A stretch of DNA of 52,893 nucleotides from Paracoccaceae bacterium. Its GTDB lineage: Bacteria > Pseudomonadota > Alphaproteobacteria > Rhodobacterales > Rhodobacteraceae. Made by a program: the position numbers and the translations under genes. Location of the stretch: contig JAKITO010000020.1 in NCBI GenBank assembly GCA_021648025.1, positions 1 through 52,893 of the forward strand. The letters run 5' to 3'. This document shows, in pieces, positions 42,159 through 51,458 of the stretch (positions are counted from its first letter, which is position 1; every line of letters starts with the position of its first letter). The notes below the pieces were generated by a model. That model was given only the letters and a program-made list of their open reading frames with translations, was not told where the DNA came from and ran no database searches.

Positions 42159-43408
42159 CCAAGCCAATCCTCAAACCCGGGCGCAAGAATCCGCAGATAC
42201 GCACGGTTCACCCCACCTTGCCGCCTGCATACCGGTCCCGCAAGGCGCTGGGGTTTACGGTGGCCGCCGCCGAGGGGCGGTTTTGCCTGCAACGCTGTGA
42301 CGATTGCGGCAAGCTGACGTACCCCGCGCGCGAGGCCTGCCCCGCCTGCCTGTCGATGAACCTGCGCTGGCAGGATGTCGATCCCGCCGGGCAGTTGATT
42401 GCCGAAACCACCATTCGCACCAGCACCAACAGCTATTTCCGGGAACGTACCCCCTGGCGCACCGGGACGGTGATGTTGGACGCAGGCGTTAGCGTGCTGG
42501 CGCATATCCACGGCGATGTGACCCCCCAGGGGCGGGTGCGGATGATTGCGCGTACTGACAAGTCCGGCAAAGGTGTGATGATGGCGCTGCCCGAAAAAGA
42601 GGTTGAGAATATGGCGGATGACAAGCAGTTGCGCGAACTGACCTGTGACCCCAAGCACCGGCGGGTGTTGATCACTGATGGGCGCTCAGACGTGGGGCAG
42701 GCGATGGCCAGGGCCATGGTCAACGCCGGGGCGGAAATCGTGTTTGTTGGTCTGGCCGAGGAATGGCGCGGGTTTCCGGGGCAGGCGGCAATGACTGAAA
42801 TCGCCAACGTCGAGATCGTACCGCTGGACGTGACCAACACCACGTCGGTACAGGAATGCGCCGGCGAGATTGGCGGCAAGGTCGATATCCTGATCAACAC
42901 CGCGCAACACACCCGCCCCGGCGGCATCATGGGACGGCGCGATGTGGTGACGTCACGCGATGAGATGGAAGTGAATTATTTTGGCCTGATGCGCCTGATG
43001 CAAGGGTTTGGTCCGGGCATGAAGGCGCGCGGCGCGGACGGCGTCAATTCCGCCTGCGCCTGGGTCAATTTGCTGAGCGTCTATGCCCTGTCGAACAAGC
43101 CGGATTTCGGGTCAACGTCGGCGTCGCAGGCTGCGGCGCTTTCATTGGCGCAATGTTTCCGGGCCGAAATGGCCGGAAGTGGGGTGAAGGTGGTGAATGC
43201 CTATCATGGCCCACTGGAGGACGAATGGCATCAGCCGTTGCCGCCCCCCAAAGTGTCGCCCAACCGGTTGGCACGCGAGGTGACGGGCGCGTTGCAACAG
43301 GGGTTGGAGGATATCGCCATTGGCGAGGTGGCGGTGGATGTGCGGGGCCGTTGGCAAGAGGACGCAGGTGTGTTGGAAAAAGAACTGACCCAGATTGAGG
43401 GGATGTAA
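42155..43408 (+). CDS. Fusion of DUF35 zinc-ribbon/OB-fold and degenerate short-chain dehydrogenase
   Basis: A 417-residue protein. Residues about 30-150 are DUF35: zinc ribbon CDDCGKLTYPAREACPAC then an OB-fold (VMLDAGVSVLAHIHGD). Residues about 165-400 are an SDR domain: the nucleotide loop is ITDGRSDVGQ rather than TGxxxGIG, and NTAQHTRPG replaces NNAG. The catalytic YxxxK is replaced by STSASQ in GSTSASQAAALS. The SDR is therefore probably not an active dehydrogenase. ATG 42155 overlaps the thiolase stop; a longer upstream frame is rejected. It likely forms the partner of the thiolase-like protein. Confidence 0.85.
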   Translation: MTKPILKPGRKNPQIRTVHPTLPPAYRSRKALGFTVAAAEGRFCLQRCDDCGKLTYPAREACPACLSMNLRWQDVDPAGQLIAETTIRTSTNSYFRERTPWRTGTVMLDAGVSVLAHIHGDVTPQGRVRMIARTDKSGKGVMMALPEKEVENMADDKQLRELTCDPKHRRVLITDGRSDVGQAMARAMVNAGAEIVFVGLAEEWRGFPGQAAMTEIANVEIVPLDVTNTTSVQECAGEIGGKVDILINTAQHTRPGGIMGRRDVVTSRDEMEVNYFGLMRLMQGFGPGMKARGADGVNSACAWVNLLSVYALSNKPDFGSTSASQAAALSLAQCFRAEMAGSGVKVVNAYHGPLEDEWHQPLPPPKVSPNRLAREVTGALQQGLEDIAIGEVAVDVRGRWQEDAGVLEKELTQIEGM

Positions 43409-44182
43409 ATGTCTGTTTTGACAGAACTGGCGGCAAGCCTTGCTTCAGGTGCGGTGAAAACCGTTGATTTGACCCATACGCTTGACCCGGATTTTCCGGT
43501 GATGATCCTGCCGCCGGAATTTGGCCAATGCGCCCGGTTCCGGGTCGAGGAAGTATCGCGGTACGATGAACGCGGCCCCGGCTGGTATTGGCGTAACTTT
43601 TCCTGTGGTGAACACACCGGCACGCATTTTGATGCGCCGATCCACTGGATTTCGGGGCGTGATTTGCCGAATGCCACAGTGGATGCCATTCCTGTGTCGG
43701 CCTTTGTCGGACCGGTCTGTGTGATTGATTGCGCAGGCGAGGCGGCAGAGGATGAGGATTATCTGCTGGAGGTTGAGACGATTGAAGCGTGGGAAGCCAT
43801 ACATGGTGAAATCCCCGCCGGGGCGTGGGTTTTGATGCGCACGGATTGGTCAAAGAGGTCGGGGGCCGAGTATCTTAACATGCGAGAGGACGGCGCGCAT
43901 TCGCCGGGGCCTAGCGCGCAGACGATCCGGTTTCTGGTCGAGACCCGTGATATTCTGGGCTTTGGCACAGAAACGGTGGGCACGGATGCAGGGCAGGGCG
44001 CGCATTTGTCGCCACCATACCCGGCGCATTACATTCTGCACGGGGCGGGAAAGCTGGGTCTGCAATGCCTGGCCAACCTTGATCAATTGCCTGCGACCGG
44101 CGCGATCCTGATCTGCCCGCCGTTGAAGATAAAACACGGATCGGGCAGCCCTTTGCGGGTGATGGCGCTGGTTGAGGAATAG
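43409..44182 (+). CDS. Cyclase/kynurenine formamidase family metal-dependent hydrolase
   Basis: Cyclase-family hydrolase of 257 residues. The metal motif HTGTHFDAPIHW (HxGTHxDxPxH) is intact, along with IDCAGEA, LMRTDW and GTDAGQG. It would hydrolyse an amide or lactone-like bond, as in kynurenine formamidase or isatin hydrolase. It ends the Rieske operon. Confidence 0.9.
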   Translation: MSVLTELAASLASGAVKTVDLTHTLDPDFPVMILPPEFGQCARFRVEEVSRYDERGPGWYWRNFSCGEHTGTHFDAPIHWISGRDLPNATVDAIPVSAFVGPVCVIDCAGEAAEDEDYLLEVETIEAWEAIHGEIPAGAWVLMRTDWSKRSGAEYLNMREDGAHSPGPSAQTIRFLVETRDILGFGTETVGTDAGQGAHLSPPYPAHYILHGAGKLGLQCLANLDQLPATGAILICPPLKIKHGSGSPLRVMALVEE

Positions 44183-44294
44183 CCGGTCCCTGAGGGGTAC
44201 GGGCCTGGGTTTCACAATTGGCGTTAAAACCGTTGAACAGTTGAAATGGTTGCCCTAACATCGCTTGCATAATAAATAAATGGGAGGAAAACAC

Positions 44295-45323
44295 ATGAAA
44301 AGATTTTCACTTGCGGTCGTCAGTGCACTGACTGCGCTGGCGACCACTGCTTCAACCGGGGCGGCCGCCGAGAAAGTAACGCTTTATTGCAGTGCCCAAG
44401 AGGACTGGTGCCAGGTCATGGCGCGCGGGTTTGAGGACGAAACCGGCATCAAGGTCAACATGACCCGCAAATCTTCGGGCGAGACATTTGCCCAGCTCAA
44501 GGCCGAATCCGCCAACCCCAAAGGTGATGTCTGGTGGGGCGGAACCGGTGACCCGCATCTTCAGGCGGCTGAAGAAGGGTTGACCGAACCTTATGTATCT
44601 TCGATGCGGAGCGAGTTGAACGATTGGGCCATTTCCCAGGCCACATCGGCGAACGACAAGACCATTGGCATCTATTCCGGCGCGCTGGGCTATGGCTATA
44701 ACAAGGATTTGCTGGCGGCAGCCGGGCTGCCCGAGCCAAAGTGCTGGGCCGATCTGACCAAGCCGGAGTTCAAGGGGCATGTACAGATGGCCAACCCCAA
44801 TTCATCCGGCACCGCCTATACCACATTGGCGACGATCGTTCAGTTGTTCGGCGAGGAAAAGGGCTTTGATTTCATGAAAGCCCTGCATGTGAACATCAAT
44901 CAATACACCAAATCCGGGTCCGCACCGATCAAGGCGGCGGCACGGGGCGAGACCACAGTTGGCATCGTGTTCATGCATGATGCGGTGAAACAGGCGGTCA
45001 AAGGCTTTCCGATCACGGTCGTCGCACCCTGCGAAGGCACCGGCTATGAGATTGGTTCGATGTCGATTGTCAAAGGGTCGCGCAATCTTGAGAATGCCCA
45101 GAAGTTCTATGATTGGGCTTTGACGGCTGATGTGCAGACCATGGCGCTTCAGGTGAATGCGTTTCAGGTGCCGTCCAACAAGGGTGCGGAAACCTCGCCT
45201 TCGGCCCCTGATCTGGCGTCGATCAAGCTGATTGACTATGACTTCACGCTGTATGGGTCATCTGCCGAGCGTCGGCGCCTGCTGAAAAAGTGGGATGAGG
45301 ACGTTTCGGTATTGCCGCAGTAA
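44295..45323 (+). CDS. ABC transporter periplasmic binding protein, iron(III)/2-aminoethylphosphonate family
   Basis: Solute-binding protein of 342 residues. Signal peptide MKRFSLAVVSALTALATTAS; mature sequence begins AEKVTLYCSAQEDWCQ. It shares NPNSSGTAY and the NINQYTKSGSAP block with the protein at 770-1786. ATG 44295 is chosen since GGGAGG lies just upstream and overlaps the alternative ATG 44280. It heads a complete binding protein-permease-ATPase operon. The ligand may be phosphonate, glycerophosphodiester or ferric iron. Confidence 0.87.
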   Translation: MKRFSLAVVSALTALATTASTGAAAEKVTLYCSAQEDWCQVMARGFEDETGIKVNMTRKSSGETFAQLKAESANPKGDVWWGGTGDPHLQAAEEGLTEPYVSSMRSELNDWAISQATSANDKTIGIYSGALGYGYNKDLLAAAGLPEPKCWADLTKPEFKGHVQMANPNSSGTAYTTLATIVQLFGEEKGFDFMKALHVNINQYTKSGSAPIKAAARGETTVGIVFMHDAVKQAVKGFPITVVAPCEGTGYEIGSMSIVKGSRNLENAQKFYDWALTADVQTMALQVNAFQVPSNKGAETSPSAPDLASIKLIDYDFTLYGSSAERRRLLKKWDEDVSVLPQ

Positions 45324-45351
45324 AGCCGCAGTACAGTCACTGTAAACAGAC

Positions 45352-47577
45352 GTGCGTATCGCCACATCTGAACAAACGGCCCATCCGACGCTGATCTTCT
45401 GGATCGTCGTCGGGTGGGTCGGTTTTCTGGTCCTGCCCTGGTACGGGGTCGAGGACGGGTTATTTGCGTTCGAATGGTTGTTTGACGGCTATCCCTGGGG
45501 CACTGATTATGCCCCGGCAGCCTTTTTGATTGCGCAGGGCGAAAAGCTATGGCTGGCGCCGCTTTTGTTGCCGCTGATTGCGGTGTTGTTCAGCCTGGGG
45601 CGGATGAAATCCGATCCGTTATTTGCAAAAATTCTGATTTTCAGCGGGGCTGCCGGGTTTAGCTGGTTGCTTTTGCAAGGGTTCGGCATCGGGTTGCGCG
45701 GTTGGCAATTCGACTGGCTGGAAGGGCTGTTCGGGCCGTTGGGTGACCGGCAATTCGGTATGGGTTATGGGGCGATGTTGCTGGCCAGCACGTTTTTGTT
45801 TCTGTTTGCCCAGGGTATCGCCGCGCGCGGGGCAATAAATGGCGATGTGTTTGTGGTCAGCGCCATCGGCCTTGTCATCGTCATTGTGGCGATATTTGTG
45901 TTCTTTCCGATTGCCAAAATGCTGGTGGCGGCGTTTGTCACCGAAGAGGGAAGCTATTCATTCTCGGTCTTTGCCGCGAAATTCTTTGATGACCGGATCT
46001 GGGGCCTGTCCTGCCTAACCGGTGGGCCACGCTGCGGTGTGGCGTGGAATTCGTTGTTTTTGGCGGTAACGGTCGGATTTCTTTCGACCGCCCTTGGCCT
46101 TGTGTTCGCGTTGATGGTCACAAGGTCCAACTTTCGTTTCAAACGTAACCTGCGCGCACTGACCGTGTTGCCAATCATCACGCCGCCCTTTGTCATTGGT
46201 TTGGCACTGATCCTGATGTTCGGCCAATCAGGGGCCGTGACCAAGTTTGTCGCCGACCTGCTGGATATCCAGCCCACGCGCTGGCTTTATGGTCTTCCTG
46301 GCCTGCTGATCGCGCAGACGCTGGCGTTTACGCCGATTGCTTTCCTTGTGTTGATCGGCGTGGTCGAAGGTGTGTCGCCGTCGATGGAGGAAGCGGCACA
46401 AACCCTGCGCGCCGGACGTTGGGAGGTGTTTCGCACCGTTTCATTGCCGCTGATGCGTCCCGGTCTGGCCAATGCGTTTCTGCTGGGTTTCATCGAAAGC
46501 ATGGCGGATTTTGGCAATCCACTGGTTCTGGGCGGTAATTACGATGTGCTGTCCACTGATATCTTCTTTGCCATTGTCGGCGCGCAATACGACCAGGGCC
46601 GCGCTGCGGTGCTGGCGATTGTATTGCTGACCTTCACGTTGGGCGCATTTTTTGCCCAGCGGTTCTGGCTTGGCAATAAATCCTATACCTCGGTATCCGG
46701 CAAGGGTGATGCAGGTGTGCATCCTCTGATGCCCCGCCGTCTGGCCTATCCGGTTTATGTACTGGCCGCGGTCTGGGCCTCGTTTACCGTGATCATCTAT
46801 CTGATGATCGTCTATGGATCATTTGTGGAACTTTGGGGCGTCAACAATACTTTGACCTTCAATCACTACGTCACCGCCTTCAGCTTTTCGCTGGTCGAGG
46901 ACGGCATACGTTGGACCGGTTCTGCCTGGGACAGTTTCTGGACCACTCTGAAAATTGCGGCTATTGCCGCACCGTTGACGGCCTCACTGGGGCTGGTCAC
47001 CGCATATTTGCTGACCCGTCAGACATTTGTCGGCAAAAATGCCTTTGAATTTGGCACCATGCTGAGTTTTGCCATCCCCGGAACGGTGATCGGAGTGAGT
47101 TATATCCTTGCCTTCAACGTACCACCGTTAGAGTTGACCGGAACCGGGATCATTCTGGTAATCAGCTTTATCTTTCGCAACATGCCGGTGGGTGTGCGGG
47201 CCGGAATCGCGTCGATGAGCCAATTGGACAAAAGCCTTGATGAGGCGTCTTTGACGCTTGGCGCCAATTCATGGCAAACCTTTCAACGGGTGATTTTGCC
47301 GCTGCTGCGCCCCGCTATTCTGGCGGCACTGGTTTATAGTTTTGTGCGCGCGATGACGGCGATTTCGGCGGTGATCTTTCTGGTCAGTGCACAATACAAC
47401 ATGGCCACGGCCTATATCATCGGGCGGGTCGAGAACAATGATTACGGGCTGGCGATTGCCTATTCCACCACGTTGATTGTGGTGATGCTGACGGCGGTTG
47501 GGTTGCTGCAATTCCTGGTTGGGCGGACCAAGATCGGACGCCGAACAAGGGGTCTCCCGGGGGGGGGGCGCAAATGA
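45352..47577 (+). CDS. ABC transporter permease, double-length (PhnU/FbpB-like)
   Basis: A 741-residue permease carrying two binding-protein-dependent transport domains in one chain, with at least 12 hydrophobic segments. EAA loops are visible in each half: EEAAQTLRAGRWEVFRTVSLPLMRPGL and DEASLTLGANSWQTFQRVILPLLRPAI. The Fbp/PhnU class often has this fused form. GTG 45352 is the likely start, with a weak ribosome site (AAACAGA). Confidence 0.9.
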   Translation: MRIATSEQTAHPTLIFWIVVGWVGFLVLPWYGVEDGLFAFEWLFDGYPWGTDYAPAAFLIAQGEKLWLAPLLLPLIAVLFSLGRMKSDPLFAKILIFSGAAGFSWLLLQGFGIGLRGWQFDWLEGLFGPLGDRQFGMGYGAMLLASTFLFLFAQGIAARGAINGDVFVVSAIGLVIVIVAIFVFFPIAKMLVAAFVTEEGSYSFSVFAAKFFDDRIWGLSCLTGGPRCGVAWNSLFLAVTVGFLSTALGLVFALMVTRSNFRFKRNLRALTVLPIITPPFVIGLALILMFGQSGAVTKFVADLLDIQPTRWLYGLPGLLIAQTLAFTPIAFLVLIGVVEGVSPSMEEAAQTLRAGRWEVFRTVSLPLMRPGLANAFLLGFIESMADFGNPLVLGGNYDVLSTDIFFAIVGAQYDQGRAAVLAIVLLTFTLGAFFAQRFWLGNKSYTSVSGKGDAGVHPLMPRRLAYPVYVLAAVWASFTVIIYLMIVYGSFVELWGVNNTLTFNHYVTAFSFSLVEDGIRWTGSAWDSFWTTLKIAAIAAPLTASLGLVTAYLLTRQTFVGKNAFEFGTMLSFAIPGTVIGVSYILAFNVPPLELTGTGIILVISFIFRNMPVGVRAGIASMSQLDKSLDEASLTLGANSWQTFQRVILPLLRPAILAALVYSFVRAMTAISAVIFLVSAQYNMATAYIIGRVENNDYGLAIAYSTTLIVVMLTAVGLLQFLVGRTKIGRRTRGLPGGGRK

Positions 47578-47590
47578 GGTGGATATAGAC

Positions 47591-48673
47591 ATGGGCAAAA
47601 TGGCCAAAAATTCCAAAGCGGCCTCGGTCAGGTTTGAAAATGTGACCAAGGTTTACGGCAAGACGGTGACAGCCGTTGACAATATCTCGATTCAAATCGA
47701 CCCGGGCAAGCTGGTGACATTGCTGGGGCCATCGGGCTGTGGCAAGACCACGACGTTGCGGATGATTGCCGGGTTGGAAATGGCCACCAAGGGCCGCATT
47801 CTGATCGGTGACACCGATGTGACCACCTTGCCGGCCACCGACCGGGATGTTTCGATGGTGTTTCAATCCTATGCGTTGTTTCCGCATATGACCGTGCTGG
47901 AAAATGTCTCGTACGGGTTGAAATATTCGGGCTTTGCCAAGGAAGAAACCCGTGCCCGCGCGCTTGAAGGGCTGCAACTGGTCGGGCTGAAAGGCTATGA
48001 CGACCGGTTGCCCAGTGAATTGTCGGGCGGGCAACAACAACGCGTCGCGGTGGCGCGGGCGTTGGTATTGGAGCCGCAGGTGTTGCTGTTTGACGAACCT
48101 TTGTCGAACCTGGATGCCAAACTGCGCCGCCAGGTGCGACAGGACATTCGCGATATCCAGCAAAACCAGGGGCTGACGGTGGTTTATGTGACCCACGATC
48201 AGGAAGAGGCATTGGCGGTATCGGACCGGATCATCGTCATGCGCAACGCCGGGATTGCCCAAGAGGGCAGCCCGCGGGATTTGTACGAAGCGCCGGTTGA
48301 CCATTTTGTGGCGGATTTCATTGGCGAGGCAAACCTGATCCCTTGCATGATCGAGAGCGTGGTGGATCAGATCGCAACCGTATCGGTCGGCGGTCTGAGC
48401 CAACAGTTGGCGGCGCGGGATTTGCCGACCGGGCCTGCATTGATCGCAGTACGCCCCAGCCGGGTGCGTCTGACGGGCCAGGCGGGTAAGAATACGATTG
48501 CCGCAAAGATCAGCAAGGCGACCTATGTGGGTAACCATATGGAATACCTGGTCGAGGCCGAGTTTGGCGAGGTGTTTGCCATATCCGATGACGTGGCAAA
48601 TCCGTTTTTGGCCGGTCAGGATATTGGCCTGGGGTTTGCCGGATCAGGGCCGGTATTGCTGCCGGGCGAGTAG
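47591..48673 (+). CDS. ABC transporter ATP-binding protein (PhnT/FbpC/PotA-like)
   Basis: ATPase of 360 residues. Walker [10 protein letters not shown], signature [15 protein letters not shown], Walker B VLLFDEPLSNLDAKLRRQ, and a C-terminal TOBE-like domain (VRPSRVRLTGQAGKNTIAAKI). ATG 47591 lies 13 bases past the permease stop; an earlier in-frame start at 47498 would overlap the permease. It is full length, unlike the partial copy at 1-697. Confidence 0.92.
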   Translation: MGKMAKNSKAASVRFENVTKVYGKTVTAVDNISIQIDPGKLVTLLGPSGCGKTTTLRMIAGLEMATKGRILIGDTDVTTLPATDRDVSMVFQSYALFPHMTVLENVSYGLKYSGFAKEETRARALEGLQLVGLKGYDDRLPSELSGGQQQRVAVARALVLEPQVLLFDEPLSNLDAKLRRQVRQDIRDIQQNQGLTVVYVTHDQEEALAVSDRIIVMRNAGIAQEGSPRDLYEAPVDHFVADFIGEANLIPCMIESVVDQIATVSVGGLSQQLAARDLPTGPALIAVRPSRVRLTGQAGKNTIAAKISKATYVGNHMEYLVEAEFGEVFAISDDVANPFLAGQDIGLGFAGSGPVLLPGE

Positions 48674-48687
48674 AGTGAGGCCGTAAA

Positions 48688-48707
48688 GGTGCGTGAAATC
48701 ACGCACC
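48688..48707. terminator. Intergenic palindrome / terminator-like hairpin between convergent genes
   Basis: A perfect 8-base-pair inverted repeat GGTGCGTG / CACGCACC with loop AAAT, followed by CTACGGGTG. It lies in the 56-base gap between the ATPase and the convergent phosphodiesterase. From memory, very similar palindromes recur in intergenic regions of Rhodobacteraceae, so it may be a REP-like element as well as a terminator. Confidence 0.55.
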
Positions 48708-48729
48708 CTACGGGTGATATTGAGGTTGG

Positions 48730-49524
48730 TCAGAAGTCAAACGGACCAACCGGGTTGCGGGCGTACATGGTATGGGTGATCAGACCCCGGTCTTTTGACC
48801 ATAACAAAAGCTGAAAGCCGGGCGCTTCCAGAACAAACTGTGACGGTTTTTCCATTGTCAGGTCGGGGGCCAGTTGCATGCCCATGCTTGGGGCGGTGCT
48901 GACAATGGTGCCGTTCCACCGGGTATGAGCGGGCAGATGGATGTGGCCGCAGAAAATGCCCAGGATATTTGCGTGCGCGCCGATGACTTCGCCCATACGC
49001 TCGGCGCCTTCGAACCCATCCAGATCGCTTTCGGCTACGCCCATTCTGGTCGGCGGGTGATGCATGAATATCGCCGTTGGCGCGTCCGGCGCTTCGTCCA
49101 GGCGGGCCTTGAGCCAGTCCAGCCGGACGTCACAGGCATGCCCGCCGCTCCCACCCGTCATCACGCTGTCGATGGCGACCAGACGCAGGCCGTCGACTTT
49201 GATCACATAGTTCAGAAACCCATCGCGACGTTCCGGGATGGCCAGCCCGCCAAACACCGACCAAAGGTGCGCACGATCATCGTGGTTGCCGGGCAGAACA
49301 TGGTAGGGGGCGCGCAAAGATTGCAAGATTCTGGCGGCGTTCTCGGTCTCGGCGCGGGTGCCATCATGGGTGATATCGCCGGTTATCATCACCAGATCAA
49401 CCAATGGCACCAGCGCATTGACCCGTTCGATGCACAGCGCCAGGTTCTCGGCCATCGGTGCCACGCCAAGGGTTTTCTGCCCCTCGGGCGCAAGGTGAAG
49501 ATCGCTGATCTGAACAATAAGCAT
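48730..49524 (-). CDS. Metallophosphoesterase, GpdQ/CpdA-like cyclic or glycerophospho-diesterase
   Basis: Calcineurin-like phosphodiesterase of 264 residues. All five motifs are present: ISDLHL, MITGDITHDG, LPGNHDDR, FMHHPP, and GHIHLPAH. Closest relatives by layout are GpdQ glycerophosphodiesterases and CpdA cAMP phosphodiesterase. Convergent placement beside a phosphonate/phosphodiester-type ABC importer favours a glycerophosphodiester or phosphonate-ester substrate. It is cytoplasmic (no signal peptide). Confidence 0.88.
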   Translation of the reverse strand: MLIVQISDLHLAPEGQKTLGVAPMAENLALCIERVNALVPLVDLVMITGDITHDGTRAETENAARILQSLRAPYHVLPGNHDDRAHLWSVFGGLAIPERRDGFLNYVIKVDGLRLVAIDSVMTGGSGGHACDVRLDWLKARLDEAPDAPTAIFMHHPPTRMGVAESDLDGFEGAERMGEVIGAHANILGIFCGHIHLPAHTRWNGTIVSTAPSMGMQLAPDLTMEKPSQFVLEAPGFQLLLWSKDRGLITHTMYARNPVGPFDF

Positions 49525-49554
49525 TTGGTTTCCCCATCTCGGGCCGGAACCTGA

Positions 49555-50628
49555 TCAACCGCGCGCTGTTATCCGGTTGATATGCCCCATCTTGCGCCCG
49601 GGTTTGATGTCCTTCTTACCATAAAGGTGGATCGCGGTGTCGGCTGTGCGCGACAACTTGGCGATGCGTTCCACATCATCCCCAATCAGGTTTTCCATAG
49701 TTACATCCGCGTACCGCTGTCCGTCGCCCAATGGCCAGCCGGCAATGGCGCGGATATGTTGTTCGAACTGATCAACGGCACAGGCGGCCTGGGTCCAATG
49801 CCCGGAATTATGCACCCGTGGGGCGATTTCGTTAACGATCAACCCGCCCGGCGTGACAAACAATTCGACCCCCAGAACGCCGACATAATCCAGCGCGTTC
49901 AATATTCTGGCCGCCAACAACACGGCGTCACTGCGCAGGCTCGGGCTTATCCGGGCAGGGACCGTGGTGGTGTGCAGAATGCCATCCCTGTGGATGTTCT
50001 CGCCCGGGTCAAAACAGGCAATCTCTCCGGTTAACCCGCGCGCGGCGATCACTGAAATCTCAAGGCTAAAGTCGATGAACCCTTCCAGAATGGCAGGCGC
50101 CCCCGCCATTGCGTCCATTGCGCTGGCTGCGTCTTTGATGCGGGTCAGGCGCACCTGTCCCTTGCCATCATAGCCCATGCGCCGGGTTTTAAGGATGCCC
50201 GGCATGCCAATCTGGTCCAATGCGGTTTCAAGGCAGGCTAGATCGGTGATGTCGGCAAACGGTGCGACCTGCAGGCCAAGCCCTTGTAAAAACGTCTTTT
50301 CCACCAGCCGGTCCTGCGATACCCGCAATGCTTCGCGCCCCGGGCGGATTGGGCGCAAGGATTGCAATATGTCCAAAGCGGTGGTTGGGATGTTCTCGAA
50401 CTCAAAAGTGATCACATCGGCGGCTTGCGCGAACCGGGTCAGGGCATCATTATCATCGTAAGCGGCGCAGGTCACGGCCTCGGCCACATGACCGGCAGGC
50501 GGGTTTGGCCCCGGTTCAAAGATGTGGCTGCGAAACCCCAGCCGCGATGCCGCCACCGACAACATTCGCCCCAATTGCCCGCCACCAAGAATGCCGATCA
50601 CTGACCCCGGTGCAAGTGGTTCAGTCAT
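49555..50628 (-). CDS. purK: N5-carboxyaminoimidazole ribonucleotide synthase PurK
   Basis: ATP-grasp enzyme of purine synthesis, 357 residues. It converts AIR, bicarbonate and ATP to N5-CAIR. The opening is [33 protein letters not shown] and [12 protein letters not shown] are the ATP-binding loops; [19 protein letters not shown] is the ATP-grasp C-terminal motif. ATG 50628 is chosen at the family start and overlaps purE by 8 bases. Confidence 0.95.
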   Translation of the reverse strand: MTEPLAPGSVIGILGGGQLGRMLSVAASRLGFRSHIFEPGPNPPAGHVAEAVTCAAYDDNDALTRFAQAADVITFEFENIPTTALDILQSLRPIRPGREALRVSQDRLVEKTFLQGLGLQVAPFADITDLACLETALDQIGMPGILKTRRMGYDGKGQVRLTRIKDAASAMDAMAGAPAILEGFIDFSLEISVIAARGLTGEIACFDPGENIHRDGILHTTTVPARISPSLRSDAVLLAARILNALDYVGVLGVELFVTPGGLIVNEIAPRVHNSGHWTQAACAVDQFEQHIRAIAGWPLGDGQRYADVTMENLIGDDVERIAKLSRTADTAIHLYGKKDIKPGRKMGHINRITARG

Positions 50629-51109
50629 TGCTCGGGACCTCTGGAATAGATGCTGAAAGTGCCTGTCGCCATGCCTCCAACCGCTCGGCCAGCCCATCGT
50701 CCTGCAAGGCCAGAATGCCAGCCGCCATCAACCCGGCATTGGCCGCCCCGGCGGCACCGATGGCCATGGTTGCCACCGGAAAACCCTTGGGCATCTGGAC
50801 AATGGAATAAAGCGAGTCCAGGCCGGAAAGCGCGCGGGTTTGCACCGGCACACCAATCACCGGCAGCCGGGTTTTTGATGCCATCATGCCCGGCAGATGC
50901 GCGGCCCCGCCAGCCCCGGCAATGATCACCTGCAATCCGCGCGATACTGCCGTCTTGCCATACCCCCAAAGCCGGTCAGGCGTGCGATGGGCCGAGACGA
51001 TGCGGGTTTCATAACCCACACCCAATACATCCAGAATATCCGCCGCCTGTTTCATCGTCGACCAGTCCGACTGACTGCCCATTATGATCCCAACTGAAAT
51101 GCCCACCAT
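50621..51109 (-). CDS. purE: N5-carboxyaminoimidazole ribonucleotide mutase PurE
   Basis: Class I PurE of 162 residues; converts N5-CAIR to CAIR. Family residues: [12 protein letters not shown] (SxSD motif), [13 protein letters not shown] with the catalytic His, and [12 protein letters not shown]. It is co-translated with purK through an 8-base overlap. Confidence 0.96.
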   Translation of the reverse strand: MVGISVGIIMGSQSDWSTMKQAADILDVLGVGYETRIVSAHRTPDRLWGYGKTAVSRGLQVIIAGAGGAAHLPGMMASKTRLPVIGVPVQTRALSGLDSLYSIVQMPKGFPVATMAIGAAGAANAGLMAAGILALQDDGLAERLEAWRQALSASIPEVPSND

Positions 51110-51172
51110 ATCCAGACCCCAAGTGACTAATAAGCGTGAAGATTAAGCGCGCACTATAGCCCGGTTGACACC

Positions 51173-51397
51173 CTAGGCAATGATATCCGGGGTCAGACGG
51201 TCGGTAATCACCGCAATTTTGTCTTTCAGCTTCAGTTTCTGCTTTTTCAGCCGTTTGAGGGTCAACGGATCACCCGTGCCCTTGTCGTTCAGGGCTGATA
51301 TTGCTTCGTCCAGATCGCGATGTTCTCGCCTGAAAACCTCTAACTCGACACGCAGAACGTCGTTGGTTTTCATCGACATATCTACAGGTTCATTCAT
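51173..51397 (-). CDS. DUF465 (YdcH-like) small coiled-coil protein
   Basis: A 74-residue charged helical protein with EHRDLDEAISALNDKG and LKRLKKQKLKLKDKIAVI, the DUF465 pattern (two short helices). Function is unknown. ATG 51397 gives the longest form; in-frame ATGs at 51379 and 51373 are alternatives. Confidence 0.88.
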   Translation of the reverse strand: MNEPVDMSMKTNDVLRVELEVFRREHRDLDEAISALNDKGTGDPLTLKRLKKQKLKLKDKIAVITDRLTPDIIA

Positions 51398-51458
51398 TAC
51401 GGCGACTCGGGTGTTGTTGAGTGGTCAAGGTCAGGTTACCCGCTCAGTCCAGTTTAGC

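Noticed and set aside
47417..48538. 373-codon minus-strand frame opposite the second ATPase
   Set aside because: It is antisense to Walker and signature motifs of a clear ABC ATPase and spans the end of the permease gene.
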